DNA of 57,600 nt from Alphaproteobacteria bacterium (GTDB lineage: Bacteria; Pseudomonadota; Alphaproteobacteria; Rhizobiales; JAJFHR01). Position numbers and translations under genes: made by a program. The stretch is from contig JAJRTY010000172.1 in NCBI GenBank assembly GCA_024278055.1, forward strand, positions 1 through 57,600, given 5' to 3'. The notes beneath the pieces are model-generated. The model did no database searches. It saw only the letters and a list, made by a program, of their open reading frames with translations, and had not been told where the DNA came from. Positions 17,844-29,743 of the stretch are shown here, one piece after another; positions within the stretch are counted from its first letter, which is position 1, and every line of letters starts with the position of its first letter.

Positions 17844-20168
17844 ATGCTGATCAGAAATTCCGACGCCACACCTGGCTTTCAAAATTCTCATTCGTCATCT
17901 CCACACACCATCTTTAAAGAAATTTTCCTCATCTTTATCGCCCTGTCGCTGTTCACCATCGCAGGTCTGCTGGCCGCTGTGGCGCAACCGCGACTGGTCA
18001 GCCTTGGCGACATACGTTCAGGCGGCCTGTTGCTCAACTCCAAAACCCCGGGCAAATATGTTGAAGCGCCACGGTTGCAAACAGATATTAACGTAAAAAT
18101 CACCGGGTTGATCTCCCGCACCATTATAACCCAGCGCTTTGAAAACCCTTCCACGGGCTGGGTTGAGGGAATTTATGTTTTTCCCATGCCTGAAAATGCT
18201 GCCGTCGACACACTGAAAATGCAAATCGGTGATCGTTTTATCGAAGGCCTGATCAAAGAGCGTAAAGAAGCCAAAAGGATTTATGAAGAAGCTAAAGCCC
18301 AAGGAAAAAAAGCCAGCCTGATAGAGCAGGAACGGCCTAATTTGTTCACCAATTCAATCGCCAATATCGGTCCCGGCGAAATCGTCATTGTGCAAATTGA
18401 ATATCAGGAAACCGTAGCCCGGAATAAAGGCGTTTTTTCCCTGCGCGTGCCTCTGGTCGCAGCGCCGCGCTATCTGCCCGCTCCGGTGGTGCTGTCGGTC
18501 AAGTTCGATTCAGAAACCGGCCTGGGACAGGTGGAATATGCCGATAAGGTTGCAGATCGCGACCGCATCACTCCGCCGGTAGCTCACGCAGATGAAAATG
18601 TCACCAACCCGGTAACGCTTAATGTTTCTCTGGATGCAGGCTTTGCTTTTTCCAACCTTGTCAGCGCCTCTCATAAAATAGCCGTTAAAACCAAAGGCGA
18701 TACGTCAGCAATCATCGCCTTGGCCAAAGGCGAGGCCCCGGCCAACAAAGATTTCACCTTTTCGTGGCAGGCAGCACCGGGACAGGCACCCACAGCGGCA
18801 CTGTTTCGTGAAAGCGTCGGTGACGATGAATTTCTGCTGGCCATAGTTACCCCGCCACGCCCTGCTATCGACAGCACAGTTTCTGCGGCCAAAATCCCCA
18901 GTGAAATCATTTTCGTTATCGACAATTCGGGCTCCATGGCCGGCCCCTCAATTCGTCAGGCCCGTCTGGCCCTGCTGCGTGCGCTTGATCGCTTAAAAAC
19001 CGATGACAGGTTCAACATCATCCGGTTTGACGACACCATGGAGGAATTATTTCCACAGCCCGTGACCGGAGATAAAGAAAACCTCGATACCGCAAAGCGC
19101 TTTGTCGGCAATCTGACCGCCGATGGTGGCACCGAAATGCTCACGGCCCTCAAAGCCTCCCTGGTTGATGCCCATCCAGCGGACACCTCGACCCTGCGCC
19201 AGGTGGTGTTTTTAACTGACGGGGCGATTGGTAATGAAACGCAACTGTTCGAGGAAATTGTCAAAAACCGGGGACGATCGCGCATTTTCACTGTCGGTAT
19301 AGGGTCCGCCCCCAACAGCTTTTTCATGACCCGCGCCGCCGAATACGGTCGTGGCACCTTCACTCACATCGGCTCGGTTAAAGAGGTTGCCAAAGGCATG
19401 ACGGAATTGTTTGAAAAACTGGAAAACCCGGTAATGACCGATCTTGCAGCCAGTTGGGAAGGTGCCGAGGTCACTGATGTGTCGCCGTCAAGCCTGCCTG
19501 ACCTGTATGCCGGCGAACCGGTGGTAATAGCAGCAAAGGTGAAAAAAACTGGCGGTGAACTCGTTCTTAGCGGCAATCTTGCCGGACAACCCTGGCTCAT
19601 CAATCTGCCTCTTGACAAAGCGGCGACCGGCGAAGGCATCGGCAAACTATGGGCACGTCGCAAAATTCGCGAGTATGAAGGCCAACGTTACATTTCCGAG
19701 GACTGGAAAAATCTCGATAGCCTGATCCTGAAAACCGCACTGGCGCATCATCTGGTCAGCCGGTTGACCAGTCTGGTCGCCGTCGACCTGACGCCCTCAC
19801 GACCTCAAGGCGATAACCTTGCCACTCGCAAGCTGCCATTGGAATTGCCGCAGGGCTGGAATTTCGACAAGGTGTTTGGACCCACCACCCCCTTATTACA
19901 AAAAGCTTCAGTGCAACAATCCGATCCCGCTCGTGCCGCCCGGTTCGCACAATTACTGGCATCAAAATCCGCACGTGATCAGGCTGCCAAATCAAGATCA
20001 AGAGGCATAGCCCTGCCCGAGGGTGCGACATTGGCCGACCGGAAAATTGTCATGGGCCTGTTGATTTTGTTCCTGGCGTTTTCAGGCCTGCTGGTTGTTT
20101 TCTTCTGGCACCATCTGAGCCGGTCGTATGCGCAGACAAAAACTTCGAGGCCCTCATATGACCACTGA
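17844..20168 (+). CDS. sortase target protein with VIT and VWA domains
   Basis: This 774-residue surface protein matches the 'marine proteobacterial sortase target' family. It has an N-terminal signal anchor (about 26-47), a VIT domain (about 60-190; TIITQRFENPSTGWVEGIYV), and a von Willebrand A domain (about 355-520) with the metal site FVIDNSGSM. The C-terminus has a sorting-like signal: LPEGAT at 724-729, a hydrophobic segment (about 735-755) and a polar tail. The sortase is expected to cut at the LP motif and attach the protein to a surface partner. The sortase gene overlaps its last bases. Confidence 0.92.
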   Translation: MLIRNSDATPGFQNSHSSSPHTIFKEIFLIFIALSLFTIAGLLAAVAQPRLVSLGDIRSGGLLLNSKTPGKYVEAPRLQTDINVKITGLISRTIITQRFENPSTGWVEGIYVFPMPENAAVDTLKMQIGDRFIEGLIKERKEAKRIYEEAKAQGKKASLIEQERPNLFTNSIANIGPGEIVIVQIEYQETVARNKGVFSLRVPLVAAPRYLPAPVVLSVKFDSETGLGQVEYADKVADRDRITPPVAHADENVTNPVTLNVSLDAGFAFSNLVSASHKIAVKTKGDTSAIIALAKGEAPANKDFTFSWQAAPGQAPTAALFRESVGDDEFLLAIVTPPRPAIDSTVSAAKIPSEIIFVIDNSGSMAGPSIRQARLALLRALDRLKTDDRFNIIRFDDTMEELFPQPVTGDKENLDTAKRFVGNLTADGGTEMLTALKASLVDAHPADTSTLRQVVFLTDGAIGNETQLFEEIVKNRGRSRIFTVGIGSAPNSFFMTRAAEYGRGTFTHIGSVKEVAKGMTELFEKLENPVMTDLAASWEGAEVTDVSPSSLPDLYAGEPVVIAAKVKKTGGELVLSGNLAGQPWLINLPLDKAATGEGIGKLWARRKIREYEGQRYISEDWKNLDSLILKTALAHHLVSRLTSLVAVDLTPSRPQGDNLATRKLPLELPQGWNFDKVFGPTTPLLQKASVQQSDPARAARFAQLLASKSARDQAAKSRSRGIALPEGATLADRKIVMGLLILFLAFSGLLVVFFWHHLSRSYAQTKTSRPSYDH

Positions 20169-20856
20169 GAAACAATCCCTGACCAGGCGGATACAGCAAA
20201 CCTCTGTACCACAGCGTGTTGTAGCCTTGATGATCATTGTCACAGCCGTTGCAGGCTTCAGTCTCGTTGGTCAGGGCCTCTACATAAAAGCCAAGGCCGT
20301 TCTTGCACAAGTGCTGCTCGAACGCGCCTGGAGCCGGACCCTGGCCGGTGAGGTTGCTGCCAAAGCATGGCCGTGGGCGGACACCTGGCCGGTGGCCAAA
20401 ATAAGCCTGCCGCGCATCAAACAAAAAGCCATTGTCCTCAACAATGCCAGCGGTGAAGCCATGGCCTTTGGTCCGGGTCTGGTAGCCGGCACCCCCCTGC
20501 CCGGCCGCCCCGGAACCAGCGTTATTTCCGGCCACCGCGATACTCATTTTGAATTCCTGAGGAACATCAAATTGGGTGACACCATTGAAGTTAAAACCCG
20601 GACCAGTAAACGCCTCATCTACAAGGTCGACTACATGGAAGTTGTTGACGCTTCTGCATCAGGCATTGAGCCTAACGCTCCGGGCGAAAAACTCGCCCTG
20701 GTAACCTGCTGGCCGTTTGATGATAAAAACCCCGGCCCCTTGCGCTACGTGGTCTATGCTTTGCCTTTCACTAATGTTTCAATACCCGTGCCCGCTACTG
20801 CCAGGCTCAACCAATCAACCATCGCCGCGGCTGAACTGGTATCTCTTGCCAGATAA
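20158..20856 (+). CDS. class GN sortase
   Basis: This is a cysteine transpeptidase of the Gram-negative sortase class. The start ATG 20158 overlaps the end of the target gene by 11 bases and gives 232 residues with one N-terminal membrane anchor (about 17-40). The catalytic triad is visible: H126 in SGHRDTHF, C184 in LVTCWPF and R196 in GPLRYVVY. The coupling to the VIT/VWA gene strongly suggests a one-enzyme, one-substrate pair acting in the periplasm. The acceptor on the cell surface is unknown. Confidence 0.93.
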   Translation: MTTEKQSLTRRIQQTSVPQRVVALMIIVTAVAGFSLVGQGLYIKAKAVLAQVLLERAWSRTLAGEVAAKAWPWADTWPVAKISLPRIKQKAIVLNNASGEAMAFGPGLVAGTPLPGRPGTSVISGHRDTHFEFLRNIKLGDTIEVKTRTSKRLIYKVDYMEVVDASASGIEPNAPGEKLALVTCWPFDDKNPGPLRYVVYALPFTNVSIPVPATARLNQSTIAAAELVSLAR

Positions 20857-20891
20857 CGGGGGGCAGTATTGAGGAGGCCTGGAAATTTCCA

Positions 20892-21803
20892 TTGTCAATC
20901 AATCCTGCTCTGGTAATGTCCTGTAAAAACAGGATATCACCCGTGTTCAATGAATATTCACAACTGAAAACCGTCGCCGTGCGCCATCCGCGCGAAGCTT
21001 TTTCCGGTCACACACCTTCCTGCGACATATGGGAAAAGCTCGACTGGCTCGAGCGCCCCGACATGGATGCCGCCCGCGCGGAGTTTGATGTCTTCACCGA
21101 TATTTTGCGCACATCCGGTGCGGAAGTCATTATGCAACCTGCCGGACAGGGACTTTCGCCTGATGCGCTTTATGTGCGCGATGCAACTCTGATTACGCCG
21201 CGCGGTATTATTAAATGCAACATGGGAAAACCAGCGCGGCGCACTGAGCCCGCCATTGCCGCAGATATATACCGCCCGCTCGGGTTTGACATTATCGGAG
21301 AGATTGAAGCACCCGGCACCATTGAAGGCGGCGACGTTATCTGGATTGATGACAAAACACTTGTTGTCGGCGCAGGTTATCGCACCAATCCTTCCGGCAT
21401 TGAGCAGTTGAAAAATATCCTCGGGCCCGGCGTTGAAGTGATAACCGTTGACCTGCCCCATTGGAACGGCCCCCGCGATGTATTTCATCTGATGTCGATG
21501 ATATCGCCGCTGGACAGGGATCTGGCGCTGATTTACCCCCGCCCCATGCCGGTCTCTTTCATCCACTGGCTGCAGAACCGCGGTATTTCCTTAATCCACG
21601 TACCCGATGAAGAATACGACACCATGGGGTGCAATGTACTGGCCCTGGCGCCACGTAAAACTCTGGCCCTTGATGGCAACCCCAAAACCCGAAAGGTGCT
21701 GGAAGGGGCTGGCTGCGAAGTCATCACTTATGCGGGCAAGGAAATTTCAGCAAAAGGCTGTGGCGGCCCCACATGCCTGACCAGACCGTTAAAACGGGGG
21801 TAA
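20892..21803 (+). CDS. dimethylargininase / amidinotransferase-superfamily hydrolase
   Basis: The 303-residue protein has the pentein fold of arginine-modifying enzymes. It shows the substrate-binding ARDATL-like VRDATLI, the EGGDVIWID motif, the catalytic His in RDVFHLMSM, and the nucleophile Cys in GGPTCLTRP near the C-terminus. DDAH-like enzymes split methylarginine to citrulline and methylamine; arginine deiminase-like activity is an alternative. The start is uncertain: TTG 20892 is 14 bases from a GAGGAGG site and ATG 20916 is further. It is 35 bases behind the sortase gene. Confidence 0.87.
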   Translation: MSINPALVMSCKNRISPVFNEYSQLKTVAVRHPREAFSGHTPSCDIWEKLDWLERPDMDAARAEFDVFTDILRTSGAEVIMQPAGQGLSPDALYVRDATLITPRGIIKCNMGKPARRTEPAIAADIYRPLGFDIIGEIEAPGTIEGGDVIWIDDKTLVVGAGYRTNPSGIEQLKNILGPGVEVITVDLPHWNGPRDVFHLMSMISPLDRDLALIYPRPMPVSFIHWLQNRGISLIHVPDEEYDTMGCNVLALAPRKTLALDGNPKTRKVLEGAGCEVITYAGKEISAKGCGGPTCLTRPLKRG

Positions 21804-22014
21804 AAAAGCTAGCCGTTAATCCATGTGACGGCTCACTTCAAAAACCCTTTGATCTGAGCTAGAATTGTAAAATGATTTTGCAATCGATCACTGATCCTGA
21901 AGCCCATTCAAATGCCTTGGAAAATTGATTGAATTGTGTCAATCTGCTGCCGAAAAACATACCTGACTGGGGAGGATGGGTATTGTAAAATCATCAAAAA
22001 GGGAGAATAACTGA

Positions 22015-22344
22015 ATGAAAAAAATTCTGTTCATTGCAAGCATAGGTTTGTTTTTCGCCGGCCCCGCGCTGGCTGCCCAGGTTTGGCAAAAGCCGGTTGT
22101 CAAAGAGTGCGGACTTGAACCAGGCGCCCAATGCAATGTTGAAGTTACCTGCCCTGCCTCTCACCCTGTAGTTATTTCCGGTGGCGGTGGAATGCCAAAG
22201 GCAACGCCTCCCGAAAATCAGGTTGCCATGACCATGAACCTGCCGATAGCCAGCGACAAGTGGCGCGTGCGCTGGAAAAACATGTCATCGACAGATAGCG
22301 CCAGCGTGAAAGTTGCGGTCAAGGTTCTCTGCAGCACTCCGTAA
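22015..22344 (+). CDS. small exported hypothetical protein
   Basis: The 109-residue product has a clear signal peptide (MKKILFIASIGLFFAGPALA) cleaved near residue 20. The mature part has four cysteines (in VKECGLEPGAQCNVEVTC and VKVLC) that probably form disulfides, and a predicted beta-rich content. It follows a GGGAG site. I do not recognise a family and do not assign a role. Confidence 0.75.
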   Translation: MKKILFIASIGLFFAGPALAAQVWQKPVVKECGLEPGAQCNVEVTCPASHPVVISGGGGMPKATPPENQVAMTMNLPIASDKWRVRWKNMSSTDSASVKVAVKVLCSTP

Positions 22345-22446
22345 AACGACTACTGTCGAAGGCACGCGTATAAGACGCATCGCAATGCAGTTATGTGACA
22401 AAAACTGCTGAAAAAACGTTCCGCCCCAAACCAATGAAATTTCTCC

Positions 22447-23388
22447 ATGAGTTATGCAAAAGTTGAACAGCGGCTGAAAAGCGGAGGCGTTGTCATTCTC
22501 GATGGCGGCACTGGTACCGAACTTGAACGCCGCGGCGTGATCATGAACCCGCAAGCCTGGTGCGGACCGGCTACGCTCGATAATGCCGCGTTGCTTGAGC
22601 AAATTCACTGCGACTATATTGCAGCAGGCGCAGACATTATTACAGCAAACACCTACGCATCCTCGCGCCTGATGCTTGGCGCTGCCGGGTTTGGCGATCA
22701 GTTTGAAGAGATAAACCGGATTGCCGTTAAATCAGCACTTCAAGCACGCGAGAAAAGTGAACATCGCGATGTTTTGGTCGCAGGCTGCCTGTCTCACATG
22801 TGCCCCTACACCGGCGGCATCGCCAAACCGGATCAGCTAAAAGGGATTTCCCGAGCCGAAATGTCAGACGGATTTAGCGAGTTGGCTCAGTTCCTGAGCA
22901 ATGAAGGGTGCGACCTGATCCTGCTGGAAATGATGTATTACCCCGAACGTTTGGCGCCCGCCTTTGACGCAGCCATTGCAACCGGGCTGCCGGTGTGGGC
23001 GGGTTTTTCAGCCCGGCGCAACCAGGCCGGCGAGATTGTCAGTCACGCAGAGGAAAGCGATATACCGTTCGAAGAAGTGGTTCAGGTGTTGCATGAATAT
23101 GATGTCGCCGCCGCCGGGATTATGCACACTCCATCAGACGTCATCAGTAATGCTTTGACCATTTTGCGCGAAGTTTATGAGGGCCCGCTCACCGCCTATC
23201 CAGATTCAGGTTATTTCAAAATGCCCAACTGGCAGTTTGAAAAAGTCATTGCCACTGATGAATTTCTAAAGTTTGCCACCCAGTGGGTTAACAATGGCGT
23301 GCAGGTTATAGGCGGCTGCTGCGGACTTTCACCCGAGCACATTGCCGCACTTGAGCCGCTCCATAAGAAAAAAATTGAGCGACGCTAA
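22447..23388 (+). CDS. homocysteine S-methyltransferase family protein
   Basis: This 313-residue protein has the methyltransferase barrel with ILDGGTGTELERRG near the N-terminus and the zinc ligands GGCCG at the C-terminus (VIGGCCGLSPEHIAAL), with a further conserved Cys in AGCLSHMCPY. Members move a methyl group from S-methylmethionine, betaine or related donors to homocysteine. Which donor is used is not evident. It lies alone, about 100 bases behind the small exported protein, with an upstream site that is not a strong ribosome site. Confidence 0.9.
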   Translation: MSYAKVEQRLKSGGVVILDGGTGTELERRGVIMNPQAWCGPATLDNAALLEQIHCDYIAAGADIITANTYASSRLMLGAAGFGDQFEEINRIAVKSALQAREKSEHRDVLVAGCLSHMCPYTGGIAKPDQLKGISRAEMSDGFSELAQFLSNEGCDLILLEMMYYPERLAPAFDAAIATGLPVWAGFSARRNQAGEIVSHAEESDIPFEEVVQVLHEYDVAAAGIMHTPSDVISNALTILREVYEGPLTAYPDSGYFKMPNWQFEKVIATDEFLKFATQWVNNGVQVIGGCCGLSPEHIAALEPLHKKKIERR

Positions 23389-23436
23389 ATTAGGACACAA
23401 ATTGAATCTATGTGAAGACAAGAGGAAAGGGCTTTC

Positions 23437-24000
23437 ATCATACAAACAACCATCAATACTTCAGTTTCACCATTACGTCAGGTTACTTTCGCGGTAACAT
23501 TGGGCGTTATCGCTGTTTTTTCAATGCCGGAGGTCGCCCTTAGTGCCGACGATCCCACACCGACTGTACCAAAGTGCGCCGAAGGTGAAGTGTATAGTCC
23601 CACAGCGCAGAAATGCGTCAAGAAAACATCCAACCTGATCAATGACGAAGATCGCTACAATACCAGTGTGCAACTTGCCCGCTCGGGGAAATACCATTCA
23701 GCAATCAACCTTCTTAAAACCATTGCCAATCAGGACGACCCCCGGGTTTTGACCTATCTTGGTTTCAGCAATCGCAAAATGGGCAAGATGGGTATCGGCG
23801 AAGCTTATTATAAAAAGGCACTCGAGATTGATCCCAACTATCTTCTCGCCCGTGAATATCTTGGCGAAGGATATGTGTCTCAGGGGAAAAAAGATTTGGC
23901 CCTGGCCCAGCTGAAAGAAATTGAAAATCGCTGCGGAACAACCTGCCGGGAATACGGATTGCTCAAAAAGGCAATCTTGACGTCTCAATCCAGTTACTGA
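23437..24000 (+). CDS. exported TPR protein, non-standard start
   Basis: The frame stays open upstream of TTG 23500 to a stop at 23413. TTG 23500 would truncate the signal peptide; the longer frame gives IQTTINTSVSPLRQ before the hydrophobic VTFAVTLGVIAVF and a cleavage site near SADD. No ATG, GTG or TTG is present there, but an AGGAAAGG site (23423-23430) precedes ATC/ATA codons at 23437-23442, so a rare start is possible. The rest is about two and a half TPR units (about 75-150) after a cysteine pair (CAEGEVYSPTAQKC). Its partners are unknown. Confidence 0.65.
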   Translation: MIQTTINTSVSPLRQVTFAVTLGVIAVFSMPEVALSADDPTPTVPKCAEGEVYSPTAQKCVKKTSNLINDEDRYNTSVQLARSGKYHSAINLLKTIANQDDPRVLTYLGFSNRKMGKMGIGEAYYKKALEIDPNYLLAREYLGEGYVSQGKKDLALAQLKEIENRCGTTCREYGLLKKAILTSQSSY

Positions 24001-24155
24001 GTTCAACCAATATGCGACAAACTAAGCCATTGGTTGGTGACAGCCAATGGCGGATTTGACGTTAACGTAAACTGTACGTGAGGGGACAGAATACTTTTTC
24101 AGGCAATGGCGGTATTTTTTCGTGCAATGAGAGAAGACCGCCTTATATTAGCTAA

Positions 24156-26498
<2,343 letters not shown>

Positions 26499-26551
26499 TA
26501 GACGTTACGGCAAAACTCTGGCAAGCTGGAGCCTTAGAGTTTCATTGAATA

Positions 26552-27733
26552 ATGGGTGAGGAAATTAAGTTGGTTCGGTGTTTTTCTTCATACCTTTTGG
26601 TAATTTTTCTCCTGACTGCCGGATTGCCCTATACAGCCAGGGCAGATGAAGTGGAGGATTGCCTTAAAGCCGGGGGTTACATTCAAATCCAGGGTTGTTC
26701 TGCCATTATTGCAACAAAACAGGCCTTTGGCCTGCCCATTACCCGCAAAAATCTTGCCATCGCTTATTTCAATCGCGGCAATGCCTACGTTGAAACTGCC
26801 AATGACGACAACGCCATCGCAGATTTTACCGCCGCGATTGAACTCAACCCCGACGATGTTCGCGCCTATATGAACCGCGGCAATGCCTATGCCCGCAAGA
26901 ACAGAAGCGACCTGGCGCTGGAAGATTTTGATGCCGCTATAAAAATCGACCCTAAGTTCTCCAAAATCTATCTCAATCGCGGCAGTACTTTTTTTGACAG
27001 AGGTGAATACACCAGGGCAATCGCTGATTATGATATCGCCATTACCCTGGACCGGGAAAACGCAACACTTTATCAAAGCCGCGCATTCGCCTGGCTGCGC
27101 CTGAGAAAAACGGATCGGGCAATTGCAGATTTTGGCGAGGCTATCAAGCGTGAGCCCGCAAATGCCCAAGCCTACTATTATCGTGGCAACGCCTATGATG
27201 ACATCGGCAAGTATGCTCTGGCGATTAAGGATTACGACGAAGCCATCAGGCTCAAACCCGATGTGGCATATTTTCATCTTTATCGCGGCATCGCCAACGA
27301 CAATCGCGGCCAGTATGCTGAAGCGGTTGCCGATTATGGCATCGCCCTGAAACTTAAGCCCAATGACAGTTTAGCCCATAACAACCGGGGCAACAGTTAT
27401 CTTCGCATGGGTAAAACTGACCGGGCAATCGAAGATTACAACCAGGCCATCAAACTCGATCCGAAAAATTCATTTGCCTATTTCAACCGCGCCACTGCCT
27501 ATGATCGCAAGTCAGAAAACAGCAAAGCGCTGGCAGATTACAATAGTGTCATCGAGTTGAAGCCGAAAAACACTCTCGCCTACAACCGGCGAGGATTGCT
27601 TTTCATCAAAATCAAAGATTATGACCGCGCCGTTGACAGCTTTAACCGCGCCCTGGAAATCGACCCCAAGTACACGGATGCTTTCACCAACCGTGCCATT
27701 GTCTATCGGCTGAAGAGCGAAGCTGCCGGTTAG
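26552..27733 (+). CDS. exported multi-TPR protein
   Basis: The 393-residue product has an N-terminal signal segment (CFSSYLLVIFLLTAGLPYTARAD) and about ten 34-residue TPR units over residues 65-390, each with the pattern A..NRG.A......AI.D...AI..DP. Such arrays bind proteins and are common in periplasmic or lipid-anchored assembly factors. Two starts are possible: ATG 26552 without a clear site, or TTG 26570, seven bases after GAGGAA. It follows uvrB after 53 bases. Its ligand is unknown. Confidence 0.88.
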   Translation: MGEEIKLVRCFSSYLLVIFLLTAGLPYTARADEVEDCLKAGGYIQIQGCSAIIATKQAFGLPITRKNLAIAYFNRGNAYVETANDDNAIADFTAAIELNPDDVRAYMNRGNAYARKNRSDLALEDFDAAIKIDPKFSKIYLNRGSTFFDRGEYTRAIADYDIAITLDRENATLYQSRAFAWLRLRKTDRAIADFGEAIKREPANAQAYYYRGNAYDDIGKYALAIKDYDEAIRLKPDVAYFHLYRGIANDNRGQYAEAVADYGIALKLKPNDSLAHNNRGNSYLRMGKTDRAIEDYNQAIKLDPKNSFAYFNRATAYDRKSENSKALADYNSVIELKPKNTLAYNRRGLLFIKIKDYDRAVDSFNRALEIDPKYTDAFTNRAIVYRLKSEAAG

Positions 27734-27750
27734 AGCAACCGCAAAACCTG

Positions 27751-28434
27751 TCAGCCATCGGCATCAAAAGTATACACCAGTCCGGCACGAACAAGATGCA
27801 GGCTGCTTAAATCCGCATTGACGTCACCCGGTGTAAACGAATAGGTTTTTTTGCCAAAATCCCCGTAGATATATTCCAGACGCAAATTCAGACTATCGCG
27901 GATATTGGTTTCCATACCGGCGCCGACAACATACCCGATCTGGGTTTTCCTGTCTGTTTGATTGAACGCGGTCAATGTCATTTTACCCTCGAGAATACCT
28001 ACCCCGGCGGTTGCATAGATTAGCGTATTGTCAAGCGCATACCCCAGTCTGGCCCGCGCAGTGGCGATATAGGGTATCTCCAGGTCAACCTCATCCAGCC
28101 GGTTTCTGGCTTCGAGGTCTGCCCAGGTAAAATCGGCTTCAACACCAACCACGATATTGTCATATTGCAGGTTGTACCCGACCAGACCGCTAAGTGTCAC
28201 TGCATCACCGCCCAGTTCGGGATCATTGCCCACACTGGGCAAATACAACGAATGCAGTGAAGAAACACCGGCAGCAACCCCCACATAAGGCCCGCTCCAG
28301 TCAGTGATACTTTTCCTCATTTCAGCGATAGGGGGAGGCGGCGGCGGGGCCAGGGGATCGGCAGCAAAGGCAGAAGATGCACCTGTTGCCACAATGGCTG
28401 CCAGGCAAGAAACGCAAAATACTCGGGTAGTCAT
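27751..28434 (-). CDS. Omp31-like outer-membrane beta-barrel protein
   Basis: Starting at ATG 28434 after a CCGGAG site, the 227-residue protein has a signal peptide (MTTRVFCVSCLAAIVATGAS), a Pro-rich linker (DPLAPPPPPPIAE) and an eight-stranded barrel typical of the Omp25/Omp31 family (DWSGPYVGVAAGVSSLHS; VGYNLQYDNIVVGVEADFTW; C-terminal VRAGLVYTFDADG). A longer frame from 28521 adds an unsupported extension. The barrels serve as abundant structural outer-membrane proteins in Rhizobiales. It converges with the TPR gene. Confidence 0.87.
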   Translation of the reverse strand: MTTRVFCVSCLAAIVATGASSAFAADPLAPPPPPPIAEMRKSITDWSGPYVGVAAGVSSLHSLYLPSVGNDPELGGDAVTLSGLVGYNLQYDNIVVGVEADFTWADLEARNRLDEVDLEIPYIATARARLGYALDNTLIYATAGVGILEGKMTLTAFNQTDRKTQIGYVVGAGMETNIRDSLNLRLEYIYGDFGKKTYSFTPGDVNADLSSLHLVRAGLVYTFDADG

Positions 28435-28548
28435 TACATTAACTCCGGTTTGACCGGATAGAAAGCTCAACCAAACATACTTTGTTAACGTTAATTGTCC
28501 CCTAACAGCACGAAAAACCACTGGAAATACCTGATGATTTTGGCGGTG

Positions 28549-28893
28549 TTAAAAAATACCCAGATCAAGTGGTCTGACCGCCCCCATCCAGATGCCGCTG
28601 TCGCGATGATCGCGCAGCGCATCATCCGTGTTGGGATGGGCAAAAATCACCAGACCGTTGCGATTGAGCGCAAGATAAGGCATGATCGTGTCAAACAGGT
28701 CAGGCTTAAAGGCGATCTGAAAACTCCAGTCGGGGTGAGGCCCCACAGGCCTGTCAAACCAGCGACCAAATTCCGCCTGTTCAAACTCAACCTCCATCGC
28801 CGCCCTTAACTCTTCTGCCCGGGGCTTGCTGTCAGCATCATAGTAAACATGAGCGTGGTAATCTTTAATCAGGTCAATGGATAGTGTCATCAT
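28549..28893 (-). CDS. DOPA 4,5-dioxygenase family protein
   Basis: The 114-residue protein has DYHAHVYYD at the N-terminus, GRWFDRPVGPHPDWSFQIAF in the middle and the HPNTDDALRDHRDSGIWMG end, the signature of DOPA-4,5-dioxygenase-like extradiol enzymes. His residues in these motifs would bind Fe(II). The bacterial members lack a proven substrate. Starts at 28893 or 28890 (MMTLSID) fit homologues; a longer frame adds 41 residues with no support. Confidence 0.85.
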   Translation of the reverse strand: MMTLSIDLIKDYHAHVYYDADSKPRAEELRAAMEVEFEQAEFGRWFDRPVGPHPDWSFQIAFKPDLFDTIMPYLALNRNGLVIFAHPNTDDALRDHRDSGIWMGAVRPLDLGIF

Positions 28894-29045
28894 GTGAAAA
28901 CCGCACCTCACAAAAATTTTATGGTTTGAAACCGGATATCGAATATCTTTGCATATTTTCTCTGGTGACAAAACAGCACTTGCAGTAATTTGACTATGCC
29001 GATCCATCACCAGCACATAGAATGATGTTCATTCAAGAGGGTAAT

Positions 29046-29720
29046 ATGAAATCAGTCAGTCCGGCAATCATAACAGCAACACTTACGGCTTTGGTGACCA
29101 TAGGACTGATTGCGCTGCTGTTTATGTTTCCGGTCAACCTCGATGGGATTTTTGACAATGACATCGGCTTAAGGAAGAACACGTCAAGTATCTCCGCCAA
29201 AAAAGGCTTTGCATCCAAAGGAACTGCCGCCGAAAAAACCGTGTCCGCAGGCGAGACAGCTGCCCCCATGACCATGGACCGGCTTAACACCATTATCACC
29301 CGGCTGGACAATAATGTGGAAAAGCCGCGCAACGGCTTCTGGCGCTTCACCGTAACCGGTGCCACTGTTATTGTCGTCGGCGACGAGACTTTTGATCGCC
29401 TGCGTATTCTTGTCGGCATTCAAAGTGCCGAAAATTTGACGAAAGACCAGTTGATGCAGATTGCCAAATCAAATTATGACACCGCCCTCGATGCCCGTTA
29501 CGCCATTTCCCAGAATATTCTGTGGTCCATGTACGCCCACCCGCTAAAATCGCTTGGCGACAGACAGTTCATTTCAGCCATCGGCCAGACCGTAAACCTG
29601 GCCATATCCTACGGCGACGGCTATTCCTCAGGCGGCATACTCTTTGAAGGCGGTGACATCAAAGATGTCCAGCGCAACAAGATGATCGAGGATCTGATCA
29701 AAAAAGGCCTGAAGGCATAA
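29046..29720 (+). CDS. membrane-anchored member of an unrecognised paralogous family
   Basis: Starting at ATG 29046 after AGAGGG, the 224-residue protein has one N-terminal membrane segment (about 5-27), a Ser/Ala/Lys-rich linker and a C-terminal domain of about 130 residues. The domain is clearly homologous to the protein encoded at 50885-51496; shared stretches include YDTALDARYAISQ, AIGQTVNLAISYGDGYSSGG and the C-terminal IKKGL. The mix of strands followed by helices resembles YbjN/CesT-like chaperone domains, but that is only an impression. I do not assign a function. It is followed 23 bases later by the SH3b/VHL gene. Confidence 0.78.
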   Translation: MKSVSPAIITATLTALVTIGLIALLFMFPVNLDGIFDNDIGLRKNTSSISAKKGFASKGTAAEKTVSAGETAAPMTMDRLNTIITRLDNNVEKPRNGFWRFTVTGATVIVVGDETFDRLRILVGIQSAENLTKDQLMQIAKSNYDTALDARYAISQNILWSMYAHPLKSLGDRQFISAIGQTVNLAISYGDGYSSGGILFEGGDIKDVQRNKMIEDLIKKGLKA

Positions 29721-29743
29721 GTCTTCCAGTTACAGGGAAAATC

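Noticed and set aside
24026-24051. 8-bp hairpin gccattgg/ccaatggc before uvrB
   Set aside because: It is perfect but short, has no T run and no clear role; no SOS box is present.
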